DNA of 30,886 nucleotides from CAYVHB01 sp964450865 (GCA_964450865.1 CAYVHB010000034.1:1-30886); one strand, 5' to 3'. Shown: positions 8,159 through 15,315, numbered from the stretch's first letter. Numbers and translations are program-made. The notes: generated by a model not told the origin, from the letters alone.

Positions 8159-8746
8159 ATGCAACGACTGAGTATTTGTGTTGATATTGATGGAACGATA
8201 ACCGATGAATATTACTGGCTCAAGCGGGCGAACGAGTACTTTAATCTGGCTGTTAAGCCGGAGGATGTTCTGGTTTATGATATTAAGGCCGTGTTGGGAA
8301 TTAGTGTTGAGCAGTATAATGAATTTTATGCGCAGGTTGGTACTGAGCTGCATCGGGATGCTGAAATCCGCTCTGGCGTCAAGCCGGTGATAGATTGCCT
8401 GTATGATGATCACCAGATTCATTTCGTGTCGGCCCGATCCAGGGCAATGCTGGATGTCAGCATTGAATGGCTGAAGCGACACCGTATTCCAATGGATTCG
8501 ATTAGTCTATTGGCTAGCCATGACAAGGTTAGCAGGGCGATTGATCTCTACTGTGACATTTTCATCGAAGACCGTTATGAGACTGCGATCCAGCTGGCCC
8601 AGGCGGGGATTGATGTCCTGTTGATTAACACAGCTTATAACCAGGGTATTTTGCCGGGTAATGTGACCCGGGTAAGCAACTGGTACCAGATCAAACTGAT
8701 TATTGATGAAATCAGTTCGCAATTTGACATGAAGCTGGCCCAATAA
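8159..8746 (+). CDS. 5'(3')-deoxyribonucleotidase-like HAD phosphatase
   Basis: 195 residues, ATG 10 bases after AAAGGAG. The N-terminal C-V-D-I-D-G-T-I-T-D is the HAD motif I (DxDGT) with the nucleophilic aspartate. F-V-S-A-R-S provides the motif II Ser, and D-I-F-I-E-D-R gives the acidic motif near residues 137-143. Length and order fit the NT5C type of 5'-nucleotidase (PF06941 family; YqfW-like in bacilli), which dephosphorylates deoxynucleoside monophosphates. Its base composition is clearly richer in A+T than the genes on either side, and it lies between two repeat clusters, suggesting separate acquisition. It appears to be a single-gene unit closed by the terminator at 8846-8870. Confidence 0.8.
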   Translation: MQRLSICVDIDGTITDEYYWLKRANEYFNLAVKPEDVLVYDIKAVLGISVEQYNEFYAQVGTELHRDAEIRSGVKPVIDCLYDDHQIHFVSARSRAMLDVSIEWLKRHRIPMDSISLLASHDKVSRAIDLYCDIFIEDRYETAIQLAQAGIDVLLINTAYNQGILPGNVTRVSNWYQIKLIIDEISSQFDMKLAQ

Positions 8747-8822
8747 TTTCCGGCACAATTCCTGATAACTTCTGTTCAAGCAATTGTTTCATGATATTTT
8801 ATTGGTTTATAAGAATCGGTTT

Positions 8823-8837
8823 GCGATGCTTCATCGC
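8823..8837 (+). other. Small perfect hairpin before terminator
   Basis: GCGATG-CTT-CATCGC forms a 6-bp stem with a 3-base loop, nine bases before the terminator stem of the nucleotidase gene. It may protect the 3' end of the message; no function is shown. Confidence 0.4.
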
Positions 8838-8845
8838 GTTTGACT

Positions 8846-8870
8846 CCGGGATTAATATCCCGGGTTTTTT
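8846..8870 (+). terminator. Rho-independent terminator after nucleotidase gene
   Basis: CCGGGAT-TAAT-ATCCCGG is a perfect 7-bp stem with a 4-base loop. It is followed by G and six T, then GTTTTT. It is a strong terminator on the plus strand. Confidence 0.9.
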
Positions 8871-8941
8871 GTTTTTGAGACCCGAATCATCCGTTGTTTC
8901 CCACATTCGGCAACCTGCCCGTCATTGTTTGAACAATGTGA

Positions 8942-9070
8942 TCAGCCGCCGATGTTCGTTCTGTTTATAATCTTGGCAGGAACCCAGGTGTTATCGGGTA
9001 TGGGATTGCCCCGGATCATTTTTGCCGCCTGTTCGGCTGCCACATATCCTTCGGTGAAGTAGTCTTCCAT
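8942..9070 (-). pseudogene. C-terminal remnant of a ribose-type sugar-binding protein
   Basis: A 42-codon frame on the minus strand encodes GYVAAEQAAKMIRG and, further on, WVPAKIINRTNI, then a stop. This matches the pattern of the last 40 residues of periplasmic sugar-binding proteins of the ribose/xylose type (G-Y-x-A-A-E-x-A-A-K-x-x-x-G, then V-P-x-x-I-I-x-x-x-N-I). An in-frame TAA lies immediately before the first codon (9073-9071), and the preceding 120 bases are A+T-rich with no continuation in any frame. The rest of the gene is therefore gone. No partner permease or ATPase gene is nearby. Confidence 0.7.
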
Positions 9071-9190
9071 TTAATTGATGATATCTTGATTAGCGACGTC
9101 TTCTTTTTCATATTGTGCACCTTGTTTAGATTATTCATCAAATGTTTGCTGATCTTTTCATGCAAATATGAGAAGTCCCGAATACGATGG

Positions 9191-9672
9191 CTGGCAGGGC
9201 AAACGACAACCCGGCCACCAGGCCGCGCCCTTCGNNNNNNNNNNNNNNNNNNNNNNNNNNNNNNNNNNNNNNNNNNNNNNNNNNNNNNNNNNNNNNNNNN
9301 NNNNNNNNNNNNNNNNNNNNNNNNNNNNNNNNNNCTGAAGCAGGCGGCAGGGCAAACGACAGCCCGGCCACCAGGCCGCGCCCTTCGCTGAAGCAGGCGG
9401 CAGGGCAAACGACAGCCCGGCCACCAGGCCGCGCCCTTCGCTCGAACAGGTCCTCGCCGCTGACGCGGCTGCGGAACTCGCTCGGGGGCATCGGCCTGGT
9501 GGCCGGGCTTATGGCGTTGCGCCTCTGCCGGGAGTGGGGGAGAGTGGGCGTGGTGCGTGGCCTGGTGGGTGTTGACGGGTTGAAGGGTGTCTGGGCAGGG
9601 CGCGTGATCTGACGCTTCTGCGGAACTCGCTCGGGGGCATCGGCCTGGTAGCCGGGCTTATGGCGTTGAGCC
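9191..9672 (+). repeat. Palindromic repeat, copy B, tandem array with assembly gap
   Basis: Two identical 53-base units (9335-9387, 9388-9440) follow the gap, and a similar unit (9191-9234) precedes it. The last unit opens a perfect 17-bp inverted repeat, GCCCGGCCACCAGGCCG (9415-9431) with CGGCCTGGTGGCCGGGC (9492-9508). It encloses a small hairpin GCCGC-TGAC-GCGGC (9456-9469). The flank 9509-9568 matches the flank of copy A. A partial copy of the right half occurs at 9620-9672 and runs up to the stop codon of prfC. The element clearly belongs with copies A and C. Confidence 0.88.
9235..9334. other. Assembly gap of 100 N
   Basis: Exactly 100 N sit inside the tandem repeat array. This is the standard placeholder for a gap of unknown length, so the true number of 53-base units cannot be read. 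Confidence 0.97.
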
Positions 9673-11292
9673 TCAGCCGCTTTTTTGTTCGTGGATGCTC
9701 ACGAGTTTGAGGTCTTTGTTGCGGTCGAGGGCCCAGTCGATGGCCCAGTCGGATTCGAACAGCAGGACGGGGTTGGTGTCTTTGTCGTAGACGAGCAGGG
9801 TGGTGCTGGTGATGCTCAGTTTTTTGACGTCCGGCATCTGGCCGTCGGGGCCGGGCTGGATCCAGCGGGCGTGACGGTAGTTCAGGCCGCTGGTGCGGAT
9901 GTTGACGCCGTATTCGGCTTTCAGGCGATATTCGAGGACTTCCAGCTGCAGGACGCCGACGACGCCGACGATGTAGGTTTCGGTGCCGATATCCGGCTGT
10001 TTGTAGACCTGGATTGCGCCTTCTTCAGCCAGCTGGTCGAGCCCCTTGAGGAACTGCTTGCGTTTCATCGAGTCAGCCGGGGCGACGCGGGAGAAATGCT
10101 CGGGCGGGAAGACAGGGATGTCTTCAAACTGGAAGTTGCGGTTGCCCTCGACGAGGGTATCGCCGATCCGGAAGATGCCCGGATCGAAGACGCCTATGAT
10201 ATCGCCGGCAAAGGCTTCATCAATGATGTTGCGTTCCTGGGCCATGAACTGCTGGGGCTGGGCCAGTCGGATCTGGCGCCCGGCGCGGACGTGGCGGACT
10301 TCCAGGCCTTTGCTGAACTGGCCGGTGCAGATCCGGATAAAGGCCATGCGGTCGCGGTGATCCGGATTCATGTTGGCCTGGATTTTGAAGACGAAGCCGC
10401 TAAAGAAGTCCTGGGACGGATCAAGCTGGCCCTCGCTGATCTTACGGGCTGTCGGGGCCGGGGCCATGGCCAGGAATTCGTTGAGAAAGGGCTCGACGCC
10501 GAAGTTGCTGATGGCGCTGCCGAAGAAGACCGGGGTCAGTTCGCCGGCCAGGACGCGGTCGAGGTCGAGCGTGTCGCCGGCGATGTCAAGCAGCTCGATA
10601 TCGCTCATCAGATGGGCCTGATAATCACTGCCAATCACCTCGCCGAGGTGTTCGTCGTCCAGGCTGGTGACGCTGACTTTGACCATGCTGGCGCCGTGGT
10701 CACCTTTGCTACCGTCAAACAGTTCCACGCGATTGAATTTGCGGTTGTAGACGCCCTTGAAGTCGCCGTCTGTGCCGATCGGCCAGTTGACAGGAACTGA
10801 AAAGATGCCGAGCACTTTTTCAAGCTCGTCCATCAGGTCAAACGGATTTTTGGCTGCCCGGTCCATTTTATTGATGAAGGTGAAGATCGGGATGCCGCGC
10901 TGGCGGCAGACGGAGAAGAGCTTGATCGTCTGGGTTTCCACGCCCTTGGCGCCATCAATCAGCATGACCGCGGCATCGGCTGCGCACAGTGTCCGGTAGG
11001 TATCCTCGGAGAAATCCTGATGGCCAGGGGTGTCGAGGATATTGATACAGAAACCGTTGTATTCGAATTGCATGACGGATGAGGTCACGGAGATACCGCG
11101 CTGTTTTTCAATTTCCATCCAGTCGGATGTGGCGTGGCGCGAGGCTTTGCGGGCTTTGACCGTGCCTGCCATGTGAATCGCGCCGCCGTAAAGCAGCAGT
11201 TTCTCGGTCATGGTTGTCTTGCCGGCATCGGGGTGCGAGATGATGGCAAAGGTGCGCCGACGGCCAACCTCTGCGCCCAGGGTTTCATGCAT
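9673..11292 (-). CDS. prfC: Peptide chain release factor 3
   Basis: 539 residues. The start at 11292 (MHETLGAEV) is preferred over the upstream ATG at 11328, because CGGAGGAT lies seven bases before it. RF3 is the GTPase that recycles RF1/RF2 from the ribosome after peptide release. GTPase motifs are visible in order: G1 S-H-P-D-A-G-K-T-T, switch I/G2 region R-G-I-S-V-T-S-S, G3 D-T-P-G-H-Q-D-F-S-E-D-T-Y, G4 N-K-M-D. The sequence A-R-K-A-S-R-H-A-T-S-D-W between G1 and G2 separates RF3 from EF-G. Length fits the family (about 525-550). The stop codon and the last Ser-Gly codons lie at the edge of a partial copy of repeat B, which may have replaced the original end (inference). Confidence 0.95.
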   Translation of the reverse strand: MHETLGAEVGRRRTFAIISHPDAGKTTMTEKLLLYGGAIHMAGTVKARKASRHATSDWMEIEKQRGISVTSSVMQFEYNGFCINILDTPGHQDFSEDTYRTLCAADAAVMLIDGAKGVETQTIKLFSVCRQRGIPIFTFINKMDRAAKNPFDLMDELEKVLGIFSVPVNWPIGTDGDFKGVYNRKFNRVELFDGSKGDHGASMVKVSVTSLDDEHLGEVIGSDYQAHLMSDIELLDIAGDTLDLDRVLAGELTPVFFGSAISNFGVEPFLNEFLAMAPAPTARKISEGQLDPSQDFFSGFVFKIQANMNPDHRDRMAFIRICTGQFSKGLEVRHVRAGRQIRLAQPQQFMAQERNIIDEAFAGDIIGVFDPGIFRIGDTLVEGNRNFQFEDIPVFPPEHFSRVAPADSMKRKQFLKGLDQLAEEGAIQVYKQPDIGTETYIVGVVGVLQLEVLEYRLKAEYGVNIRTSGLNYRHARWIQPGPDGQMPDVKKLSITSTTLLVYDKDTNPVLLFESDWAIDWALDRNKDLKLVSIHEQKSG

Positions 11293-11314
11293 AAGATATC
11301 CTCCGGGAGTATAT

Positions 11315-11383
11315 ATTGAATGGATCAATCTGCCTCGATTGAATGAATCAACCTGCCTGGATTGAATGGATCAATCTGCCTGG
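11315..11383 (-). repeat. Three tandem 23-base repeats upstream of prfC
   Basis: Three units, each starting ATTGAATG and ending in TGCCTSG, at 11315-11337, 11338-11360 and 11361-11383. They lie just upstream of the prfC ribosome site and so are transcribed in its leader if the promoter lies beyond them. Inverted relatives (CAGGCA) follow at 11455 and 11473. Confidence 0.85.
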
Positions 11384-11423
11384 CAAATACATGTTGGTGA
11401 GTCTGCCTGAATGCTTTAAACAG

Positions 11424-11461
11424 GTTATAATAGTATAACAGGGTATCCCCCTGACAGGCAA
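11424..11461 (-). promoter_or_regulatory. Possible prfC promoter with palindrome
   Basis: On the minus strand TTGCCT (11461-11456) and TATACT (11437-11432) are 18 bases apart, pointing at prfC. The -10 region coincides with a perfect palindrome, GTTATA-ATAG-TATAAC (11424-11439), which on the plus strand also supplies TATAAT (11426-11431). This could be an operator or overlapping divergent promoters. The call is tentative. Confidence 0.35.
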
Positions 11462-11482
11462 TTCAATATGCCCAGGCATTTC

Positions 11483-11542
11483 AATTTGCCAATGAGCGGG
11501 CAATAAACCAATAGGCAGGTAATTTGCCAATGAAAAGGCAGG
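11483..11542 (+). repeat. Direct repeat upstream of MATE gene
   Basis: AATTTGCCAATGA occurs at 11483-11495 and 11521-11533, 38 bases apart. Each is followed by a G-rich GGGCA or GGCAGG motif. It lies just before the MATE ribosome site and may supply a spurious upstream ATG (11524). Confidence 0.6.
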
Positions 11543-11565
11543 CCCCTGCGACAGGAGTGACAACG

Positions 11566-13032
11566 ATGTTATTGACTGATGACAAGACACCATCGTCCGC
11601 GAAGCCGTCATCCGAGGATCCGTCCCCCGAAAATCCAGCATCATTGCGGGTGAAGGGCGGGCGCACGTATCTGGGCCGGACCTGGCACCTGGCCTGGCCG
11701 GTCATCCTGGAAAACACGCTGGCGACCACCTTTGGATTTGTGGATACGGCGATGGTTGGCAGCCTGGGGGCGGTGGCGATTTCCGCAGTGGCCCTGAATT
11801 CTTCGGTTGTTTACCTGTTTAATGGTTTTCTGGGTGCAGTCAGTGTTGGCAGCATGGTTCTGGTCGCCCAGGCGACCGGGGCTGGCGACACGGATAAGGC
11901 GGCGCGCCTGAGCCGGCAAAGCCTGGGACTTGGCTTGCTGGCCGGCCTCGTCGCCTGGCTGATCCTGGCGGCGATCAGCGGGCAGCTGCCCGCCTGGATG
12001 GGTGGCCAGCCAGCTGTGCAACCCCTGGCAACGGCTTATCTGCGCTGGGTCAGCTGCAGCTATCCGCTGTTTTATACCGGCCTGGTGCTGTCGGCCGTAT
12101 TGCGCGGTTATGGTGATACGCGGACGCCGCTGCGTCTGACACTGGCCGGTAATCTGGCGAATATCGTGGGCAATTTCCTGCTGATTTTTCCGACGCGGAC
12201 GCTGACTTTCGGCACCCTGCAAGTCCTGATGCCAGGTGCTGGTCTCGGTGTAGCCGGGGCAGCCATGTCGACCGCGCTCAGCCAGGGGCTGACCGGCATA
12301 GCCCTGATCCTCGTCTTTATAATCAAGCGATTCCCGCTGCGCTACCGGTTGCATCAGTCGTTCCGCCTGGCCAGGGCCGATGTCCGCGATATTTTCAATA
12401 TTGGTGTGCCGGCAGCGCTGGATCGCTCGTCGCATACGGTCGGCTTGCTGATCTATGTGCGGGTTATCGCCAGTCTCGGCACGGTTGCCCTGGCCGCTCA
12501 TCAGCTGGCAACCACTGCCGAATCGTTGTCTTATATGCCGGCTATCGGCTTCTCACTGGCCGCGACGACTCTGGTCGGGCAGTCGGTCGGCGCCCGGCGA
12601 TCAGACCAGGCCGTTGTATACGGCCGGACAGCCTTGCTGATGGGCACGGCTGTCATGACTATCCTGGCCGGACTGCTGTATCTTTTCCCCGAACCGCTGA
12701 TTCGCCTGATCACGCCGGACCCGGCCGTCATCAGCCTGACTGTGACGACCCTGCGGTCTTATGTCTGGTGTCTGCCACTGTTTGCCGTGGCCATTACCGC
12801 CTCCGGGGCGATGCGGGGTGCAGGTGACACGCGGGTACCGTTTTATTTCGCGGCGGCCGGTATGTGGGGGCTGCGCCTGCCGTTGGCCCTGGTCGCCGTC
12901 AGTGTGCTGCATCTGGGTTTGCCGGCCGTCTGGATCGCGATGGGCATTGATCTCACCTTCCGCGGCCTGGTCATGGGTTGGCGCTTCCGGCGCCGGCGCT
13001 GGCTGAAGTCTGCCCCGGCCGCTGAGTCATGA
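11566..13032 (+). CDS. MATE family multidrug/sodium antiporter
   Basis: 488 residues. ATG 11566 has AGGAG eight bases upstream; the earlier in-frame ATG at 11524 lies in the repeat region and lacks a ribosome site. After a hydrophilic N-terminus of about 40 residues come about twelve membrane helices in two similar halves. They open with the family pattern L-A-W-P-V-I-L-E-N-x-L and F-V-D-T-A-M-V-G. R-G-Y-G-D-T-R-T-P in half one and R-G-A-G-D-T-R-V-P in half two are the repeated MATE signature. MATE proteins export cationic drugs or metabolites in exchange for Na+ or H+; the substrate here is unknown. Divergent from prfC. No regulator gene is adjacent. Confidence 0.9.
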   Translation: MLLTDDKTPSSAKPSSEDPSPENPASLRVKGGRTYLGRTWHLAWPVILENTLATTFGFVDTAMVGSLGAVAISAVALNSSVVYLFNGFLGAVSVGSMVLVAQATGAGDTDKAARLSRQSLGLGLLAGLVAWLILAAISGQLPAWMGGQPAVQPLATAYLRWVSCSYPLFYTGLVLSAVLRGYGDTRTPLRLTLAGNLANIVGNFLLIFPTRTLTFGTLQVLMPGAGLGVAGAAMSTALSQGLTGIALILVFIIKRFPLRYRLHQSFRLARADVRDIFNIGVPAALDRSSHTVGLLIYVRVIASLGTVALAAHQLATTAESLSYMPAIGFSLAATTLVGQSVGARRSDQAVVYGRTALLMGTAVMTILAGLLYLFPEPLIRLITPDPAVISLTVTTLRSYVWCLPLFAVAITASGAMRGAGDTRVPFYFAAAGMWGLRLPLALVAVSVLHLGLPAVWIAMGIDLTFRGLVMGWRFRRRRWLKSAPAAES

Positions 13033-13066
13033 ATAACCGGACCTTGAATATGAAACCGGTATTCAT
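13029..13066 (+). terminator. Stem-loop at the MATE 3' end
   Basis: ATGAATAACCGG (13029-13040) pairs with CCGGTATTCAT (13056-13066) with one bulge and a 15-base loop, overlapping the MATE stop codon. No T run follows, so it may be an mRNA-end structure rather than a true terminator. Confidence 0.4.
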
Positions 13067-13080
13067 GCGGGCCCGGCTGG

Positions 13081-13254
13081 TCAGCCGAACCGGCCGGTAA
13101 TGTAATTATCCGTCCGCTCATCCCGGGGATTTTCGAAGATCTCTGTAGCCCGGTTCTGCTCGATCATCTGGCCCATCAGCATGAAGGCCGCGCGGTCCGC
13201 GATACGGATAGCCTGCTGGACATTGTGGGGCACGATCACGATCGTGAATTGTTC
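13081..13254 (-). pseudogene. pstB: 3' remnant of phosphate transporter ATPase gene pstB
   Basis: 57 codons at the end of a minus-strand frame read TIVIVPHNVQQA, then ADRAAFMLMGQMIE, then RTDNYITGRFG and a stop. This is the C-terminus of PstB (usually T-I-V-I-V-T-H-N-M-Q-Q-A and R-T-E-D-Y-I-T-G-R-F-G). The H-loop histidine is kept but the preceding Thr is Pro. Walker A, signature and Walker B are missing: the in-frame sequence upstream of 13254 is unrelated to any ABC ATPase. The break is next to the hairpin at 13266-13295. There are no pstSCA or phoU genes in the window. Confidence 0.85.
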
Positions 13255-13265
13255 TTTTCGCACGA

Positions 13266-13295
13266 AGGACCGCTGCCGGATGTGACAGCGGTCCT
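13266..13295. other. Perfect 10-bp hairpin beside the pstB break
   Basis: AGGACCGCTG and CAGCGGTCCT pair perfectly around a 10-base loop. No T run follows on either strand. It lies 12 bases upstream of the preserved pstB segment, in the sequence that replaced the rest of the gene. Confidence 0.7.
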
Positions 13296-13402
13296 CTGGA
13301 TGCTGGTTGGATGCGGGGATGATTGGGCGCAAAGTCCATATGTGGGAAACCAGGCGCAGGTGCCATCTCATCATTTCTAAGGGTTGGCATCATCACGGCT
13401 GG

Positions 13403-13418
13403 CCAGCCGGGTGGCTGG
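13403..13418 (-). other. Stem-loop after trpB
   Basis: CCAGCC-ACCC-GGCTGG (minus strand) is a 6-bp stem with a 4-base loop, a few bases after the trpB stop. There is no T run, so termination is uncertain. Confidence 0.4.
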
Positions 13419-13422
13419 ATGT

Positions 13423-14802
13423 TTATTCCTGGATGCCGGGAATTTTCGGCAGGTTGACCAGGCTGGCGGCGAGTTCTTCGTCACTGGGGATGTAGTCGAC
13501 CATTTCGCCGGCGCGATACTGCATGAAGGCACTCATGTCGAAGTAACCGGTGCCGGAGAGACCGAAGAGGATCGTCTTGGCCTCGCCGGTTTCTTTGCAT
13601 TTGAGGGCTTCGTCGATGGCGACCCGGATAGCGTGGCTGGATTCCGGTGCCGGCAGGATCGTTTCGTGATGGGCAAAGAAGGTGGCGGCGTCAAAGACGC
13701 TGGTCTGGCTGACCGCCCGGGCCTCGTCGAGGTAACCGTCGTGGTAGAGCTTGCTCAGGATCGGTGACATGCCATGATAGCGCAGGCCGCCGGCATGGAT
13801 GCTGGAGGGTTTGAAGTCGCTGCCAAGGGTATACATGCGGGTCAGGGGCGTGATATGACCGGTGTCAGCGAAGTCGTAGGCGTAGCGGCCGCGGGTAAAG
13901 GACGGGCAGGACGCCGGTTCAACTGCGATGAAATGGGGATTGGCCCGGCCGGTCAGCTTGTCGCCCATAAACGGTGCGATCAGGCCGGCCAGATTGGAGC
14001 CGCCGCCGGCACAGCCGATGACGATGTCCGGATATTCGCCGAGCTTCTCCATGGCGGCCTTGGCTTCCAGGCCGATGACCGACTGGTGCAGGACGACCTG
14101 ATTGAGCACGGAGCCGAGGACGTAGCGTGCGTTCGGGGTGGTGACCGCTTTTTCAATCGCTTCGGAAATGGCCATGCCCAGGCTGCCACCTGTGGTGGGG
14201 TCTTTGGCCAGCATCATCCGGCCGACTTCGGTCGTGTCACTGGGGCTGGCAATAATCTTGCCGTCGAAAGTTTCGATGACCGCCTTGCGGTAAGGCTTCT
14301 GCTCGAAGGAGATCTTGACCATGAAAACGGTGAGGTCGATGTTGAACAGCTTGCAGGCCATAGCCAGGGCAGTACCCCATTGGCCGGCGCCGGTTTCGGT
14401 GGTCAGGCTGGTGATACCCTGTTCCTTGGCGTAATAGACCTGGGCGACGGCCGAATTGAGCTTGTGGCTGCCCGAGGTGTTGTTGCCCTCGAACTTGTAG
14501 TAGATTTTCGCCGGGGTGCCGAGGGCTTTTTCCAGGTTGTAGGCCCGGATCAGCGGGGAAGGGCGAAACAGCTTGTAGATCTCGTGAACCGGCTCGGGGA
14601 TGTCGATGTAACGCTCGGTCGATACTTCCTGCAGGCACAACTCGCGGCAGAAGACCGGCAGCAGGTCGTCAAGCTCAACGGGCTGCAACCGGCCCGGATG
14701 AATATACGGATCGTGCTGCTCCTTCATGTCGGCCCGCATGTTGTACCACTGGCGCGGGATCTCATCTTCACTCAGATAGGTGCGATACGGAATCTTGGAC
14801 AT
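13423..14802 (-). CDS. trpB2: Tryptophan synthase beta chain, TrpB2 type
   Basis: 459 residues. ATG 14802 (MSKIPYRTYL) follows AAGGAG by eight bases; the longer frame to 14847 has no ribosome site. The protein is a fold type II PLP enzyme with Schiff-base lysine K114 in N-N-T-S-G-S-H-K-L-N-S and a phosphate-binding C-A-G-G-G-S-N. The N-terminal extension with P-R-Q-W-Y-N and R-P-S-P-L, and the length of about 450, mark the TrpB2 branch rather than the TrpB1 of about 400 residues that pairs with TrpA. TrpB2 enzymes make tryptophan from serine and indole and often act without TrpA, e.g. in indole salvage. There is no trpA here. The Trp-specific T-box just upstream supports a true role in tryptophan supply. 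Confidence 0.92.
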   Translation of the reverse strand: MSKIPYRTYLSEDEIPRQWYNMRADMKEQHDPYIHPGRLQPVELDDLLPVFCRELCLQEVSTERYIDIPEPVHEIYKLFRPSPLIRAYNLEKALGTPAKIYYKFEGNNTSGSHKLNSAVAQVYYAKEQGITSLTTETGAGQWGTALAMACKLFNIDLTVFMVKISFEQKPYRKAVIETFDGKIIASPSDTTEVGRMMLAKDPTTGGSLGMAISEAIEKAVTTPNARYVLGSVLNQVVLHQSVIGLEAKAAMEKLGEYPDIVIGCAGGGSNLAGLIAPFMGDKLTGRANPHFIAVEPASCPSFTRGRYAYDFADTGHITPLTRMYTLGSDFKPSSIHAGGLRYHGMSPILSKLYHDGYLDEARAVSQTSVFDAATFFAHHETILPAPESSHAIRVAIDEALKCKETGEAKTILFGLSGTGYFDMSAFMQYRAGEMVDYIPSDEELAASLVNLPKIPGIQE

Positions 14803-14964
14803 GGGAAATCTCCTTTCTGGCTGGGCGTGACGATTATGTGGCGGCACGGCCCGGGGGTTGCTGGCTTGATTTAGGCTGGTGCGATCGGATCGCTGATTGA
14901 CTGGTGTCGGGATGAGTGCTGGCTAATATGTGGACCGGTTCAGGATTTCCCAAGTCCGGCAGAC

Positions 14965-14998
14965 AAAAAACTCCTGCCCCTGCATTCAGGGACAAGAG
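14965..14998 (-). terminator. T-box regulated terminator
   Basis: On the minus strand CTCTTGTCCCTG-AATG-CAGGGGCAGGAG is a 12-bp stem (two G-U pairs) followed by TTTTTT. It follows the T-box sequence directly and lies about 160 bases before the trpB2 start. It should form when tRNA-Trp is charged. Confidence 0.9.
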
Positions 14999-15259
14999 CC
15001 TGGCTCCTGCGGTACCACCCACATTGGTCTGTTGGACAGACCCACTCTTTCATGCACGCTGATGCATGGCCCCTGGATAACGGGCAGGCCTCCCGTCGAC
15101 GCCTACAGTCCGGACCGGCAGCCTGGCCGGGCCATTTCGGGTCACCCTCGTAAGCCCATTCAACCAGGTCCGTCTTGCTGCCCTTGCACTGCCGGCAGCT
15201 CGCTGGGAATCGGTTTCCTGATCTACTTTTCTTACTCGTCGGTTTGTCTGGATATAATT
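14965..15259 (-). promoter_or_regulatory. Tryptophan T-box leader (riboswitch)
   Basis: The minus-strand leader shows the full T-box order. The base of stem I pairs GTAAG with CTTAC. The 5' side of the internal loop carries AGTAGA (loop E type), and the 3' side reads GTTGAATGGG with the specifier codon TGG at 15158-15156. The stem I head is CAGCGAGC with GCAGTGCAA. The conserved T-box sequence GTGGGTGGTACCGC lies at 15022-15009, and the terminator follows at 14998-14965. TGG is the tryptophan codon, so uncharged tRNA-Trp should switch trpB2 on. This agrees with the gene it controls. Confidence 0.93.
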
Positions 15260-15265
15260 AATAAA

Positions 15266-15294
15266 ATTGTAGGTAAGACTGTGCTTTTTGTCAA
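15266..15294 (-). promoter_or_regulatory. Promoter of T-box-trpB2 transcript
   Basis: Minus strand: TTGACA (15294-15289), 17 bases, TACAAT (15271-15266). It is near consensus. The start is expected around 15259, immediately before stem I of the T-box. Confidence 0.88.
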
Positions 15295-15315
15295 GGGGGT
15301 GTTGCTGACCGGGTG

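Noticed and set aside
8891..8941. CATTGTT-TG-AACAATG palindrome (8923-8938) as a terminator
   Set aside because: The stem is A+T-rich and no T run follows on either strand; left as an unexplained small palindrome.
9074..9190. N-terminus of a LacI-type regulator (MKKKTSL on the minus strand)
   Set aside because: Only a few residues resemble a LacI start, and no helix-turn-helix follows in any frame.
9335..9440. Tandem 53-base units as a CRISPR array
   Set aside because: The units are contiguous with no variable spacers, and there are no cas genes.
9016..9491. Several long frames running across the N run on both strands
   Set aside because: They depend on unknown bases and on G+C-rich tandem repeats; composition is Arg/Pro/Gly-rich and no family is recognisable.
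9685..10800. 371-codon plus-strand frame opposite prfC
   Set aside because: It is an antisense shadow of a clearly conserved gene; its Asp/Val/Glu-biased composition is the typical artefact.
11315..11383. 23-base repeats as a CRISPR remnant
   Set aside because: The repeats are head-to-tail without spacers.
13774..14874. 366-codon plus-strand frame opposite trpB2
   Set aside because: It is an antisense shadow; trpB2 has all catalytic motifs, a ribosome site and a T-box.
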